Source: Paenibacillus sp. 1781tsa1
GTDB taxonomy: Bacteria; Bacillota; Bacilli; Paenibacillales; Paenibacillaceae
Assembly (NCBI RefSeq): GCF_024159265.1
Contig: NZ_JAMYWY010000001.1
Span: 1,054,001-1,118,000 of the forward strand
Length of the DNA stretch: 64,000 nt
Direction: 5' to 3'
Below are positions 1 to 8,540 of this stretch, piece by piece (within the stretch, counting starts at the first letter, position 1; each line of letters starts with the position of its first letter). The notes beneath the pieces are model-generated. The model worked only from the letters and a program-made list of their open reading frames with translations. It did not search any database and was not told the DNA's origin. The translations under genes were made by a program, and so were the position numbers.

Positions 1-732
1 GTGGATGAAAGTTATATTGCCCATAAAAAGGCATATAAAAAATATGCTTTTCCGCATGAAATGTTAATTTTCGGTTATAACAGAGAGACATTAAAATTTT
101 ATGTATCAGGCTATAATTCAGATGCTATATTCGGAGATTATGAGGTAGGCTTTGAAGAGTTTCTAGTAGCTTTTAACAATTGTGATAAAACTAAAAATAG
201 AGAATATGTATGTTTATTATCTTATAACCCAGAGCATAACTATCACTTTGATCTAAAATTAATTATTAGATCTTTGAAGGAGCTAAGGTTTAGTCTCAAT
301 TCATCTTATCATTATCGTTCTATGAGCACTCCTTCTAATTGGATCTTTGGATTATCCATCTATGATCATATAATTCAATATTTAAGTGATCAAGTTAGTG
401 CATTAAGGGAAAAGATTGATTTTCGAATCTTTCATACCATGTGGGAGCATAAGCGTGTGATGTTGGATCGATTAAATTATTTGAAGGAACATCATTATTT
501 AGACGATGCTGACGAGCTTATAAGAATATATTCTGAAATTGAATCGGATTCAAAAATTTTAAGGAATTTGGCTATAATATATAACAAAAATGAAAACCCC
601 ACTATTATAACTTCTATAATGGAAAAAATGAAAAAAATCAAAAATCTAGAAGAGAATGCATTAAGCGACTTAATTTCACAGTTGGAAAGTGTGGAGATCC
701 ATGAAAAGCTCCTGAGTCATTATTATCTATAA
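1..732 (+). CDS. BtrH-like protein, C-terminal part (5' end probably cut by the window)
   Basis: The frame is open from the first base. The first codon is GTG, but with no upstream sequence I cannot tell a start from a mid-gene codon. Residues 15-55 (His-Glu-Met-Leu-Ile-Phe-Gly-Tyr, then a short hydrophobic strand and a Phe-Glu-Glu-Phe segment) resemble the region around the second catalytic residue of BtrH-type papain-like acyltransferases, where a His precedes a Gly-Tyr turn. The N-terminal part with the nucleophilic Cys is missing, so the gene probably starts upstream. The C-terminal 150 residues are helical, charged and without a recognised domain. The DNA is much more AT-rich than the genes from 1.3 kb on, which suggests an accessory or transferred block ending here. 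The family call is an inference from motif resemblance. It could be an unrelated hypothetical protein. Confidence 0.5.
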   Translation: MDESYIAHKKAYKKYAFPHEMLIFGYNRETLKFYVSGYNSDAIFGDYEVGFEEFLVAFNNCDKTKNREYVCLLSYNPEHNYHFDLKLIIRSLKELRFSLNSSYHYRSMSTPSNWIFGLSIYDHIIQYLSDQVSALREKIDFRIFHTMWEHKRVMLDRLNYLKEHHYLDDADELIRIYSEIESDSKILRNLAIIYNKNENPTIITSIMEKMKKIKNLEENALSDLISQLESVEIHEKLLSHYYL

Positions 733-895
733 TGTATACAGAGATGGGTATGAGTAATAGGGATCTGTGACGCGTGTTTAGTATCGCCAAAAGCCTTTAA
801 AAAGTTGTCTGATTTAATGTTGACAATCCACAGATAGCGATTTATTAGCTACAACTAAAGGGGGGCAGAGAAATCGGACTTAGCTTCCCTTCGCA

Positions 896-1153
896 TCAAC
901 TAATGAGCCTCCAATTTCCTTCCGAATGTCCTATTCCTCTGCACGCTTGAATCACCAATACATAGCCATGTTTAAAACGGGTATAGCCCGCTTCCAACCC
1001 TAAGACTGCACTTCCTTGATCTTGACCTGAGGTTGGGCTAATTATGGAAGTGAATTGAAAATTTAGCTCTGTAGCAATGGAAGAGGATTTTAGACAATGG
1101 ATAGAACAACGCTCAGCATGCTGAGTAGGCGTTTGAGGTCTATCTCTGTTACT
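896..1153 (-). pseudogene. Possible gene remnant in the 559-bp gap before alaX
   Basis: The gap 733-1291 holds no convincing intact gene. On the minus strand one frame stays open for about 85 codons between two stops and reads like protein, for example a segment ending GYTRFKHGYVLVIQACRG. It has no ATG, GTG or TTG near its beginning and no ribosome binding site, so if it is real it is a decayed fragment. I do not recognise the family. The rest of the gap shows no riboswitch, T-box or strong terminator that I can identify. Confidence 0.2.
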
Positions 1154-1291
1154 CTAGTGCTATTGGCTTGATAATGTAAAATAGTGTAAGCTTGAGAACA
1201 GATATAAGGATTTCCATGGAGCGTAATGCTACATGTCAAACGGGCAACAGATGTGGTATCTATATGAACGAGAAGGGATCTGGATGATTCA

Positions 1292-2467
1292 ATGACGCAA
1301 AAAATCTATTATGACTCTGCTTATACAAGAGAGTGGCATACAACAATTACAGGTAAAGTGGACAAGGAAGACGGTGTATATGTCACGCTGGCGGAGACGG
1401 CTTTTTACCCGCATGGGGGCGGACAACCTTGTGATCTGGGTCGAATTGGCGGCATCACTGTTCTGGATGTGAACATCGAAGATGGAGCAGTGTGGCATAA
1501 GCTGGAACGCGCACCTGAACAGAACGAGGTACATTGTGAGCTGGATTGGGAACGAAGATTCGATCATATGCAGCAGCACACGGGACAGCATTTGTTATCT
1601 GCAGTAACGTTGAAAATGGCTGAAGCGATGACGCTCAGTTTCCATCTCGGTACGGAGTATGACACGATTGATGTGGCTGCTGAGTTGGGAGCGGATCAAT
1701 TGACCGCCATTGAACAAGAAGTGAATCGTCAGATCTATCGTAATGCTCGCATCAACACGTCCTGGGTTACAACAGATGAGGCTGCCCAATTGCCACTGGT
1801 GAAGCAGCCTACGGTAACAGAGGACATTCGTATCGTCGAGATCGAGGGTGTGGAGTATAACGCCTGCGGCGGAACTCATGTGTTGGCGACAGGTGAGATC
1901 GGCATCATCAAACTGTTGAAAACCGAAAAAGTGAAGGGCGGCACTCGCATTTATTTCAAATGTGGAACAAGAGCGCTGAATGAATTCACATCCGTTCAAC
2001 ATGTGCTCAATAGCATCATGGTTAAATTAAAGACCAGCAAGGACGAATTATTGGAGCGTATTGAGAAAATGGAACTGGAGCAAAAACAGCTGCAAACCGA
2101 GCTGAATGCAGTGAAAACAACGAATGATGCCTATTATGCGAAGCAACTTCTAGCTGCTCGCGAAGGGTTAGTGATTGCTCAGATCTTTGAAGACAAATCG
2201 CTCAAGGACATGCAGAGCCTGGCTACCAAGCTGACGGCAGACCATGAGGGGCTTGTACTCTTTGCCAGTATCTCCGAGGCCAAAGTTGTTCTGGCACAGA
2301 ACGGACAGCCACCTGAATGGGCTTGTGGACCTTTCTTCAAAGGCAATCTTGGAGCCTACAATGGCAAAGGTGGCGGCAGTGAAAAGATGGCTCAGGCAGG
2401 CTTTGCCAGCAGTGAAGATGCGCTTGCCTTTTACGAATTCACCAAGGACCAGTTGGGACATCACTGA
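1292..2467 (+). CDS. Alanyl-tRNA editing protein, AlaX type with DHHA1 domain
   Basis: A free-standing trans-editing hydrolase of the AlaX family, expected to deacylate mischarged Ser- or Gly-tRNA(Ala) in the cytosol. The N-terminal part carries the GGGQP stretch typical of AlaRS editing and second-additional-domain proteins. Zinc ligands are visible as His92-x3-His96 (HMQQH) and Cys192-x3-His196 (CGGTH). A coiled segment around residues 240-275 links to a C-terminal DHHA1-like domain with the glycine-rich GAYNGKGGGSEKMAQAG stretch (about 350-370). The length of 391 residues fits the long AlaX form that keeps DHHA1. The ATG at 1292 has GAGAAGGGA about 13 nt upstream. It appears to be a single-gene unit. 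A weak hairpin terminator follows at 2531. The family assignment is confident; the exact amino acid specificity is inferred. Confidence 0.93.
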   Translation: MTQKIYYDSAYTREWHTTITGKVDKEDGVYVTLAETAFYPHGGGQPCDLGRIGGITVLDVNIEDGAVWHKLERAPEQNEVHCELDWERRFDHMQQHTGQHLLSAVTLKMAEAMTLSFHLGTEYDTIDVAAELGADQLTAIEQEVNRQIYRNARINTSWVTTDEAAQLPLVKQPTVTEDIRIVEIEGVEYNACGGTHVLATGEIGIIKLLKTEKVKGGTRIYFKCGTRALNEFTSVQHVLNSIMVKLKTSKDELLERIEKMELEQKQLQTELNAVKTTNDAYYAKQLLAAREGLVIAQIFEDKSLKDMQSLATKLTADHEGLVLFASISEAKVVLAQNGQPPEWACGPFFKGNLGAYNGKGGGSEKMAQAGFASSEDALAFYEFTKDQLGHH

Positions 2468-2530
2468 TTGTGTTTTGCAGATACGAAATACGAGATAGGC
2501 AGCATTGACGACATATGGAGCATGGGACAA

Positions 2531-2556
2531 GCACGTCACATTGTGGCGTGTTTTCC
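2531..2556 (+). terminator. Weak intrinsic terminator after alaX
   Basis: A 9-bp stem with two G-U pairs (GCACGTCAC / GTGGCGTGT, loop ATT) is followed by a short T run. It sits 63 bp after the alaX stop and before the next gene's ribosome binding site. Confidence 0.45.
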
Positions 2557-2620
2557 ATGGATATCGAGCACATGGGTTATATGAGTTGAACGATTGCCGA
2601 TCGTTGAAGGAGGTTGGAAG

Positions 2621-3925
2621 ATGACAGAACGAATTCCGTGTCTACGGGAGGGGTGTGCAAATACCATTTTGCCAGCAACGGCTGCCAGAACAGGTGGGGT
2701 TTGCATGCCTTGCAAGCAGGAGATGGAGCGCGAGGAGCGCCAGAGATACATTGAAGCGAATCGACGTGACGTGAACTTGTATGCAGATATCACAGACCCG
2801 GTCGAAGTATTGAAAATCATGTATGAACCTCAGGTTCGCGATCCTCTAATTCGTTATGTACCCTATGAACAATCCGAGGAACAAGTATATCTCTCCTTGT
2901 CTGTAGAGCAACAAGATCAGATGAAGGATTATGCAATGCAACGGATTCATGCAGGTGATGAAGATACTGGCAAAGACATCCTGATCTACCTCGTTTGTTA
3001 CCATGATATATCGTTGACCAACGAAATTCCTGAGCTGCTGGAACAGGAGATCTATTATCCTGCGATTTTGTATAAGAGTGCCTCGGAAGCAGTGCGAGAT
3101 CGGCTCTTGCAGCAGGTGAATACCGATCATGAGAATCGGAACCACATATTGCTCATACTGGCCCATATCGGGGATAATGTTGTCGTGCAGCAGTTCCTGC
3201 AATGGAGAAAATCTCCGCCATCTTGGTCGAGCGAATTGTACGTGGCACCTGAGCATTACACCACTGAAGCTGGATGGGAGCTTACGAAAGACGGGCAGCG
3301 TAGAGCGTTATTCACCACCCCAAGTTATTCACTCTATAAAGTAACAGAAAATGAAGCAACTAACGTGGCAATAACCGGAAATTCACTCTCGATGCTGACC
3401 CGGAGCACCAATTGCTGTCCATGGTGTGGTGGTGCGTTAACGACCTTAATTAATCTGGATGTTAAGCATCCGGCACTGCGGGATGTGTCTTGGCATGCGG
3501 AGCGACTTCAGATCCAGACTTGCGTGATATGCAGCAGTTATGGTGTGGTTTACATGGAGCTGGACGCAGCCGGGGAACCGTTATGGAGTTCACATAACGT
3601 CATGCCTGTAGGAATGGACGAGATTGATCTGGACGAATATGGTAAACTTGCACCAGATGTTGGCCGGCAGTTTAGGATTGCGAATACATCGCGTCATGCC
3701 TTCCATGCCAGTGAGTGGGGGATGGAGCCATCGCTATCTCAGATCGGAGGCCATCCGGGTTGGGTTCAGGATGCGGAGTATCCACCATGTCCATGCTGTT
3801 CCGCGAGAATGAAGGCTGTCGCACAACTGGATTGGGGTGAGGTTGAGGAATATGGTGAGGGCATGTATTACATGTTCATATGTGAGCCGTGTCAGATGAC
3901 CGCCGTATCGTACCAGCAATCTTGA
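2621..3925 (+). CDS. Zinc-ribbon protein with DUF1963/YwqG-like C-terminal region
   Basis: A cytosolic protein of 434 residues and unknown function. The N-terminus has a Cys-x4-Cys...Cys-x2-Cys ribbon (CLREGC and CMPC). The middle (about 50-190) is helical and acidic. The C-terminal half carries more Cys pairs (CCPWCGG, CVIC, CPCC, CEPC). It ends in the pattern QIGGHPGWVQDAEYPPCP followed by a Gln-Leu-Asp strand, which I recognise from DUF1963/YwqG proteins (GG-x-P-x-W-x-Q...CP-x-C). I chose the ATG at 2621 because GAAGGAGGTTGGAAG lies directly upstream; a TTG 27 bp earlier has no such site. A strong hairpin terminator follows at 4020. Probably monocistronic. Confidence 0.75.
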   Translation: MTERIPCLREGCANTILPATAARTGGVCMPCKQEMEREERQRYIEANRRDVNLYADITDPVEVLKIMYEPQVRDPLIRYVPYEQSEEQVYLSLSVEQQDQMKDYAMQRIHAGDEDTGKDILIYLVCYHDISLTNEIPELLEQEIYYPAILYKSASEAVRDRLLQQVNTDHENRNHILLILAHIGDNVVVQQFLQWRKSPPSWSSELYVAPEHYTTEAGWELTKDGQRRALFTTPSYSLYKVTENEATNVAITGNSLSMLTRSTNCCPWCGGALTTLINLDVKHPALRDVSWHAERLQIQTCVICSSYGVVYMELDAAGEPLWSSHNVMPVGMDEIDLDEYGKLAPDVGRQFRIANTSRHAFHASEWGMEPSLSQIGGHPGWVQDAEYPPCPCCSARMKAVAQLDWGEVEEYGEGMYYMFICEPCQMTAVSYQQS

Positions 3926-4019
3926 TGGTGGAAGCTATAATAAGCTCATTAACTTATCTATAGTACTACAGGACCGAGTAGGTTGTGATGACAGTAGCAA
4001 TCATACTATGAGACTATAT

Positions 4020-4061
4020 GAGGCATCCCGTAAGTTCTTGAACTTCATGGGATGCCTCTTT
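4020..4061 (+). terminator. Intrinsic terminator
   Basis: Arms AGGCATCCC and GGGATGCCT, with a nested AAGTTC/GAACTT stem, are followed by CTTTG. It ends the 2621-3925 transcript. Confidence 0.8.
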
Positions 4062-4190
4062 GCTTGCCCTGCGCAGGATGCATGGGGGATATCTGCTACA
4101 GTTAGCCGGTTATGTTAGTTATTTAGCCAGCAGAGTGAGAATGGGTTGTTTTTTATACATGCTTAGGCAGCTTTGTCGTACGCACACAAT

Positions 4191-4385
4191 CTAACGAACC
4201 TGGCACGTCTTATTGGGCGAATTAGCAGCTCGGTAGAATTCTAACGAATCGTAGCCACGTTATTGCTTCATATGTCAGGTTTTTTCGAAGCAAATCAGAG
4301 GTTTTGTCTGTAATAAGACTGCTGAGATTCGTTAGAATTTCATATGCCTGTATAACTACGACATAAGGTGTATCCGATTCGTTAG
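4191..4385. repeat. 195-bp four-box intergenic element, copy A
   Basis: A non-coding element bounded by CTAACGAAC on the left and GATTCGTTAG on the right. It has four 24-nt units of pattern (C/G)TAACGAAY-N11-T-TATT. Units start at element positions 1 and 51 on the plus strand, and lie inverted at 122-145 and 172-195. The other copies (19301-19495 and 39882-40076) have the same total length and box positions. It lies between two convergent genes. The CCCGAA hexamer tract begins 8 bp after its right end. Confidence 0.85.
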
Positions 4386-4392
4386 CGCTTGG

Positions 4393-4488
4393 CCCAAACC
4401 CAAACCCGAACCCGAACCCGAACCCGAACCCGAACCCGAACCCGAACCCGAACCCGAACCCGAACCCGAACCCGAACCCGAACCTAAA
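4393..4488. repeat. Hexanucleotide microsatellite, (CCCGAA)13 with degenerate flanks
   Basis: Two CCCAAA units are followed by 13 uninterrupted CCCGAA units (4405-4482) and one CCTAAA. It lies in a gene-free gap, 8 bp beyond 195-bp element copy A. In the minus direction it reads as alternating Phe-Gly codons, but that frame has no other sign of coding. Such tracts expand and contract by slippage. The C-rich/G-rich strand asymmetry resembles telomeric repeats and could allow i-motif or G-quadruplex-like folding; the last point is speculation. Confidence 0.95.
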
Positions 4489-4577
4489 CTTACCCCATAC
4501 ACACGACCCGTTCATTACGCCCCCATAGTACCACCTGAGTTACTACTGCTTCGTATGCGTCTCTTCACTACATCCGT

Positions 4578-4925
4578 CTACAAGTCCGCAGATGCCTGCT
4601 TTAACAAACCAGCCAACCACTCATAATCCGGCGTATCTTTTTCCTTGAGCTTGATCGTTTTTCGTTCTTCCGGGCCTTCAAATATGCCATCGGGTAGATC
4701 CAGTCCGGCTGCATGAAAGATGGTGAAGGACATGGCTTGTTTGGATGGAGAGATGACCGCAACGTACTTTCCATTTTTCAAAAAATGAGGTTTCTTGTAT
4801 TGCACACGTTCCTGCACGTCTGGGATGGTATCATGCACCATTTCTCGCAATTGTTTAGCGACCTGTACTTGCCAGGGGATCTGAATCTGTTCAATAAAGG
4901 CAGTAACGTCTGCATTCTTGGTCAT
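4578..4925 (-). CDS. DUF1801 family protein
   Basis: A small cytosolic protein of 115 residues with the DUF1801 (YdhG-like) pattern: an N-terminal helix with [19 protein letters not shown], then a central [32 protein letters not shown] core (residues about 43-70), and a helical C-terminus. Some family members are annotated as iron chaperones, others as unknown; I do not assign a function. It overlaps the end of the upstream acetyltransferase gene by 4 bp (ATGA), so the two are co-transcribed and probably translationally coupled. Confidence 0.8.
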   Translation of the reverse strand: MTKNADVTAFIEQIQIPWQVQVAKQLREMVHDTIPDVQERVQYKKPHFLKNGKYVAVISPSKQAMSFTIFHAAGLDLPDGIFEGPEERKTIKLKEKDTPDYEWLAGLLKQASADL

Positions 4926-5497
4926 GCTTGTTCACCCTCCGTATGGATCTGATTGTGTGTTTCCCATTCTGGTCTTAGGATTCCCATCATTAAGCGGTCG
5001 TAACGTTTGCCATCACGATATACAGCTGAACGTGCCCGACCTTCCAACTGAAAACCAACCTTCTCATAGGAGCGAATCGCTTTGGCATTGTAGGCGATGA
5101 CATCGAGGCCAACCCGGTCCAGATTCATTTCATGGAATGCATATCGTAAAATAAGATTCAACGCTTCCGTGCCATATCCCTTGTTGCGATGTTCAGCAAG
5201 TCCGATGCCAATGGCAAGCTGTCCGCAGCGGTTGTTCCATTCAATGCTATGAATGACGACAAAACCAATCAGCATATCCTCTTCATGCGTGCGCAGTCTG
5301 AAGTAAACTTCCTTGTTCTTCGTTTCGCCCTCATCCTCCAACTGTTTCTCCGAATAGGGAATGGCCAGATCAGTATCCACATTCCGAAGGTACTCCGGGT
5401 CTTCGTTCCATTGCAGCATGGTCTGCACGTCTTCAGAGCGTGGTGGCGTCATCTTTAATCGTTTGCTATAAAACAGGTTGTCCGTAGTTAGTGTCAT
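4922..5497 (-). CDS. GNAT family N-acetyltransferase (RimJ/RimL-like)
   Basis: An acetyl-CoA-dependent acyltransferase of 191 residues. The acetyl-CoA loop is visible as EHRNKGYGTEAL (R/Q-x-x-G-x-G), followed by the LRYAFHEMNLDRVGLDVIAYNAKAIRSYEKVGF block typical of the RimJ/RimL branch. The substrate cannot be read from sequence. It is the first gene of a two-gene minus-strand unit with the DUF1801 gene. The start has AAAGGAGAACCC just upstream on the minus strand. The 255-bp gap 5498-5752 upstream, shared with the divergent acetyltransferase gene, shows no structure that I can name. Confidence 0.88.
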   Translation of the reverse strand: MTLTTDNLFYSKRLKMTPPRSEDVQTMLQWNEDPEYLRNVDTDLAIPYSEKQLEDEGETKNKEVYFRLRTHEEDMLIGFVVIHSIEWNNRCGQLAIGIGLAEHRNKGYGTEALNLILRYAFHEMNLDRVGLDVIAYNAKAIRSYEKVGFQLEGRARSAVYRDGKRYDRLMMGILRPEWETHNQIHTEGEQA

Positions 5498-5752
5498 AGG
5501 GTTCTCCTTTAAAATAGGTTAAGATTGCCTCACCTTGGTTTCACGTTTAACTCTATGTATATTTCGCAATAGACCTCGCCCCTTTGGCATCTGATAGCCT
5601 CATCATACTGGAAATTATAGGTGAATCACAATAGAACATTTCAATGCGTATAAGTATCCTCTTGTCATGAAACCTAACACGGTAGTAAGATGAAATGATT
5701 GATATACATTCAGTGATAAAACAAATAAAAATGTCGGTGGGAGTGTTACATT

Positions 5753-6208
5753 TTGGAGATCAGATTGGATGATTTAAGTGGAGTACAAGTTAAGGCTTTA
5801 ATTGCAGAGCACTTGCAAGGGATGGCAGCAGATTCACCTCCGGAGAGTATTCATGCGTTGAATCTGGAAGGACTCAAGAAGCCCGAAATTACATTCTGGT
5901 GTGCTTGGGAAGGGAACGACTTGCTCGGTTGCGGGGCTATCAAAGAACTGAATTCAGAACATGCCGAATTGAAATCGATGCGTACTGCTTCGGCTCACTT
6001 GAGAAAAGGTGTAGCAAGGAAGATTTTGGCCCATATTATGGGCGTTGCTGTAGAACGTGGTTATAAGCGAATCAGTCTGGAGACAGGCTCAATGGATTCG
6101 TTTATCCCGGCACGTAAGTTGTATGAAGACTTTGGATTCGAATATTGCGAACCATTCGCGGATTATATATTGGATCCGAACAGCACGTTTATGACCAAAA
6201 CAATCTGA
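5753..6208 (+). CDS. GNAT family N-acetyltransferase (YsnE/PhnO-like)
   Basis: A 151-residue acetyltransferase with a compact GNAT fold: strand WCAWEGNDLLGCGAIKEL, then KSMRTASAHLRKGVARKIL containing the R-x-x-G-x-A acetyl-CoA loop, and the C-terminal ARKLYEDFGFEYCEPF motif. It resembles YsnE-type putative acetyltransferases. The start is a TTG at 5753 with GGTGGGAG about 9 nt upstream; no in-frame ATG fits better. The substrate is unknown. It stands alone and is followed by a strong terminator. Confidence 0.85.
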   Translation: MEIRLDDLSGVQVKALIAEHLQGMAADSPPESIHALNLEGLKKPEITFWCAWEGNDLLGCGAIKELNSEHAELKSMRTASAHLRKGVARKILAHIMGVAVERGYKRISLETGSMDSFIPARKLYEDFGFEYCEPFADYILDPNSTFMTKTI

Positions 6209-6219
6209 ATCGATTCGCA

Positions 6220-6264
6220 TGAGAAACCAGTATTCTGTTTTTTACAGGACACTGGTTTCTTTAT
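6220..6264 (+). terminator. Intrinsic terminator
   Basis: Arms AGAAACCAGT and ACTGGTTTCT are followed by TTATTTT, 12 bp after the acetyltransferase stop. Confidence 0.85.
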
Positions 6265-6373
6265 TTTACAACATATCGTACATTTTAAAAGTTGGAAAAA
6301 GAGTAGAATAAACTCAATAATACAGCAATAAAGCAACTTGGCCTTGTTACGAAGAATGTGGAGGGAGTTGTCC

Positions 6374-6655
6374 ATGATTTATTGGTGGTTTGATCCTATG
6401 AATCCGCTGTTTGCTGTCTTGGTGTTATGTCCAGTCATTGCTATGGTGCTTGGCGTATGCAGTTATTTTGCCAAAGGGTTTAGACTTTGGGGAGCGATGA
6501 TAATCTCTTTTATGCTGCCTTTGTTGTATATCGCGAGTGATCTGTCCACATGGAGAGGCAACCTGGACGCTTGGTTCATCTATGGGGCAGGGTACAGTTT
6601 GATCTGCTGGATTGTACACAGATTGCTTCGTGCAATTACGGGGTATAAAAGATAG
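6374..6655 (+). CDS. Small integral membrane protein, unknown function
   Basis: A 93-residue protein with three predicted hydrophobic segments (about 10-30, 37-55 and 70-85). It has no recognisable family motif. I placed the start at ATG 6374 because GGAGGGAG lies 6-8 nt upstream; a TTG at 6338 would add a charged 12-residue leader without a good ribosome site. It is probably its own unit, as a 137-bp gap separates it from the permease gene. Confidence 0.65.
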   Translation: MIYWWFDPMNPLFAVLVLCPVIAMVLGVCSYFAKGFRLWGAMIISFMLPLLYIASDLSTWRGNLDAWFIYGAGYSLICWIVHRLLRAITGYKR

Positions 6656-6792
6656 GTTATGTCCATATATGCTTGGGATGAATTGGCCATAAGGAACTTC
6701 TGGGCTGATTGATGGACAATAGGGTATACTGGACATTATGTCTATGAAACAAGACAGCATTACAGACGTTTTTTACATCAGGAGGACTTGAA

Positions 6793-8145
6793 TTGGCTCA
6801 GACAGAAGGAACACTACAAAAGAAACTTAAACCAAGACACATCAGTTTTATGGCTATGGGTGGTGTCATTGGAACAGGAATTTTCAAAGGCAGCGCAGAG
6901 ACGATTGGACTCGCAGGTCCGGGCGTTATTGTCACGTACATTTTTGCCGGATTATTGCTGCTGGTTGTTATGGCCGCGATGGCGGAGATGGCTACGGTGT
7001 ACAAGAACAAAAATATGAAAGACTTTGTGCAGGAGGCATTTGGTAGCCGAGTATCCTTTGTTATGGGATGGATGTATTGCTTTCTATGGTTATCAGTATG
7101 TGTCATCGAGGTGATTGCCGCCGGGAGTTTTTTGCAGTATTGGTTCACGGAAGTACCGCTGTGGATGCTGAGTCTGGCTTGTGCGGCGTTCATTATACTG
7201 GTTAATCTGCTCAGTGTAGGTGTGTTCGGGGAATTCGAGTTTTGGCTGGCCGGGATCAAAATTGCCATGATCATTATTTTTATCTTCCTGGGTGCAGGGT
7301 TGATCTTTGGCATTATCCCAAGTGATAACACTCCATATCTGCAAAATTACACGCAAGCAGGCGGGTTCTTCCCGAACGGATGGTCTTCGATCTTCTCGGC
7401 ACTGCTTGTGGTCATGTTCTCTTATGGGGGATCGGAGCTGATTGGTCTGACCCTGACCGAGACGGAGAATGCAGAAAAAGTTATGCCCAAAATCGTGGGC
7501 AATTTCATGCTCAGAATTATTCTGTTCTTCACCTTGCCGATCCTCATCATCTGTGGTCTCATCCCATGGAATGAGATCGGGCCGGAGAGCAGTCCATTTG
7601 TACAGGTGCTTGCCTCTACGGGACTGCCGGGAGCAGCACACATAATGAACTTTATTTTGGTAACGGCAGTTCTGTCGGCTGCGAATTCAGGGATCTATGG
7701 TGCATCCCGGATGATGCACTCCATGGCAGTGGGCGGGGAAGCTCCGAAGGCATTGTCAAAGACAAACCGCAACGGTAGCCCTGTTAACACACTTCTGGTG
7801 TGCTCAGTAGTTTTGCTCGGAGGTTCCTTGCTTGGCCTGTTCGCACAGGATCAGCTGTTCCGTGTATTACTCGCAGTTCCGGGGTTTGTCGTAATCCTTG
7901 TGTGGATCTGTATTGCCTCATCACAGTTGAAATTGCGGAAGAGATATCCGGTTCAACCGACCTTCAAAGTTTGGGGTTTCCCTTACATCACCGGAGTCGT
8001 GGTACTATGTCTCAGTGTGATTGCGGTGATGTTTGTGTTCGATGAAGGTAACCGTTTTAGCATTAGCATCTGTCTTGCTGTGCTCGCGGTGCTGATCATC
8101 TGGTCTCTGATTCGATTCAGAAAGATGAACGGACGGACAGTTTAA
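6793..8145 (+). CDS. Amino acid permease, APC superfamily
   Basis: An inner-membrane amino acid/proton symporter or exchanger of 450 residues with about 12 membrane segments. The N-terminal signature HISFMAMGGVIGTGIFKGSA (TM1, with the unwound substrate-binding GGVIGTGIF) and the later SYGGSELIGLTLTETENAEK are typical of the AAP branch (GabP/RocE/AroP type). The substrate cannot be assigned. The start is TTG 6793 with GGAGGA at 6781; the next ATG lies inside the conserved TM1. Single gene with a GC-rich terminator at 8182. Confidence 0.9.
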   Translation: MAQTEGTLQKKLKPRHISFMAMGGVIGTGIFKGSAETIGLAGPGVIVTYIFAGLLLLVVMAAMAEMATVYKNKNMKDFVQEAFGSRVSFVMGWMYCFLWLSVCVIEVIAAGSFLQYWFTEVPLWMLSLACAAFIILVNLLSVGVFGEFEFWLAGIKIAMIIIFIFLGAGLIFGIIPSDNTPYLQNYTQAGGFFPNGWSSIFSALLVVMFSYGGSELIGLTLTETENAEKVMPKIVGNFMLRIILFFTLPILIICGLIPWNEIGPESSPFVQVLASTGLPGAAHIMNFILVTAVLSAANSGIYGASRMMHSMAVGGEAPKALSKTNRNGSPVNTLLVCSVVLLGGSLLGLFAQDQLFRVLLAVPGFVVILVWICIASSQLKLRKRYPVQPTFKVWGFPYITGVVVLCLSVIAVMFVFDEGNRFSISICLAVLAVLIIWSLIRFRKMNGRTV

Positions 8146-8181
8146 TATGAATGGGTAGTATTGCAGATAAAGAATAACATG

Positions 8182-8213
8182 ACATCTCGGCGCGGGCGCC
8201 GGGGTGTTTTTTT
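8182..8213 (+). terminator. Intrinsic terminator of the permease gene
   Basis: An 11-bp GC-rich stem (8182-8192 with 8197-8207, two G-U pairs, 4-nt loop) runs into seven T residues. Confidence 0.88.
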
Positions 8214-8253
8214 GTATGCACTAAAGGAACGATCTTATTTACGGAAATGGAAA

Positions 8254-8417
8254 AACTTTTTTCGCTATATCTGTCGAACTGAGACGTAAATATAATACAT
8301 AGATCAGTGTTTCATTTTGAAGGTAAAAGTATATAAACTCTATTATAGTTAAAGGTGGTTAATTAGATAAATCTTATAATAGTTGACTAAACTCTGACGC
8401 GTATGTCAGGGTTTTTC
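8254..8417 (+). other. Gene-free segment ending in a terminator; possible small transcript
   Basis: Between the permease terminator and the sigma gene lies a 395-bp gap. A second hairpin terminator (CTCTGAC/GTCAGGG, then TTTTTCTTT, 8389-8417) has no gene in front of it. Upstream are an ECF-like pair (AAC at 8254, N18, CGAA at 8275) and a TATAAT at 8291-8296. A small RNA of about 110-130 nt ending at 8417 would explain the orphan terminator. No conserved RNA family is recognised, so this is a suggestion only. Confidence 0.3.
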
Positions 8418-8491
8418 TTTGTATAGATGTGTAGCCGTTTCATCAGAACGCATAAAGAAGAATGCCAGTTTAAGAAATTTTTCTCGGAACT

Positions 8492-8519
8492 TTTAACATT
8501 TCGGATGCCTGTTCGTTAT
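8492..8519 (+). promoter_or_regulatory. Putative ECF-type autoregulated promoter
   Basis: TTTAAC (8492-8497), a 16-nt spacer and CGTTAT (8514-8519) lie 22 bp before the sigma start. This fits the AAC-N16-CGT layout of Bacillales ECF promoters, and such sigma genes commonly transcribe themselves. Confidence 0.45.
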
Positions 8520-8540
8520 ACCTATGAAAGGTGGTGAAGC

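Noticed and set aside
2594..2620. TTG start for the DUF1963-like gene
   Set aside because: The ribosome site lies downstream of this codon, directly before ATG 2621.
4222..4515. Minus-strand reading frame with a long Phe-Gly repeat
   Set aside because: It is the translation of the CCCGAA microsatellite plus part of the 195-bp element. There is no ribosome site and no domain outside the repeat.
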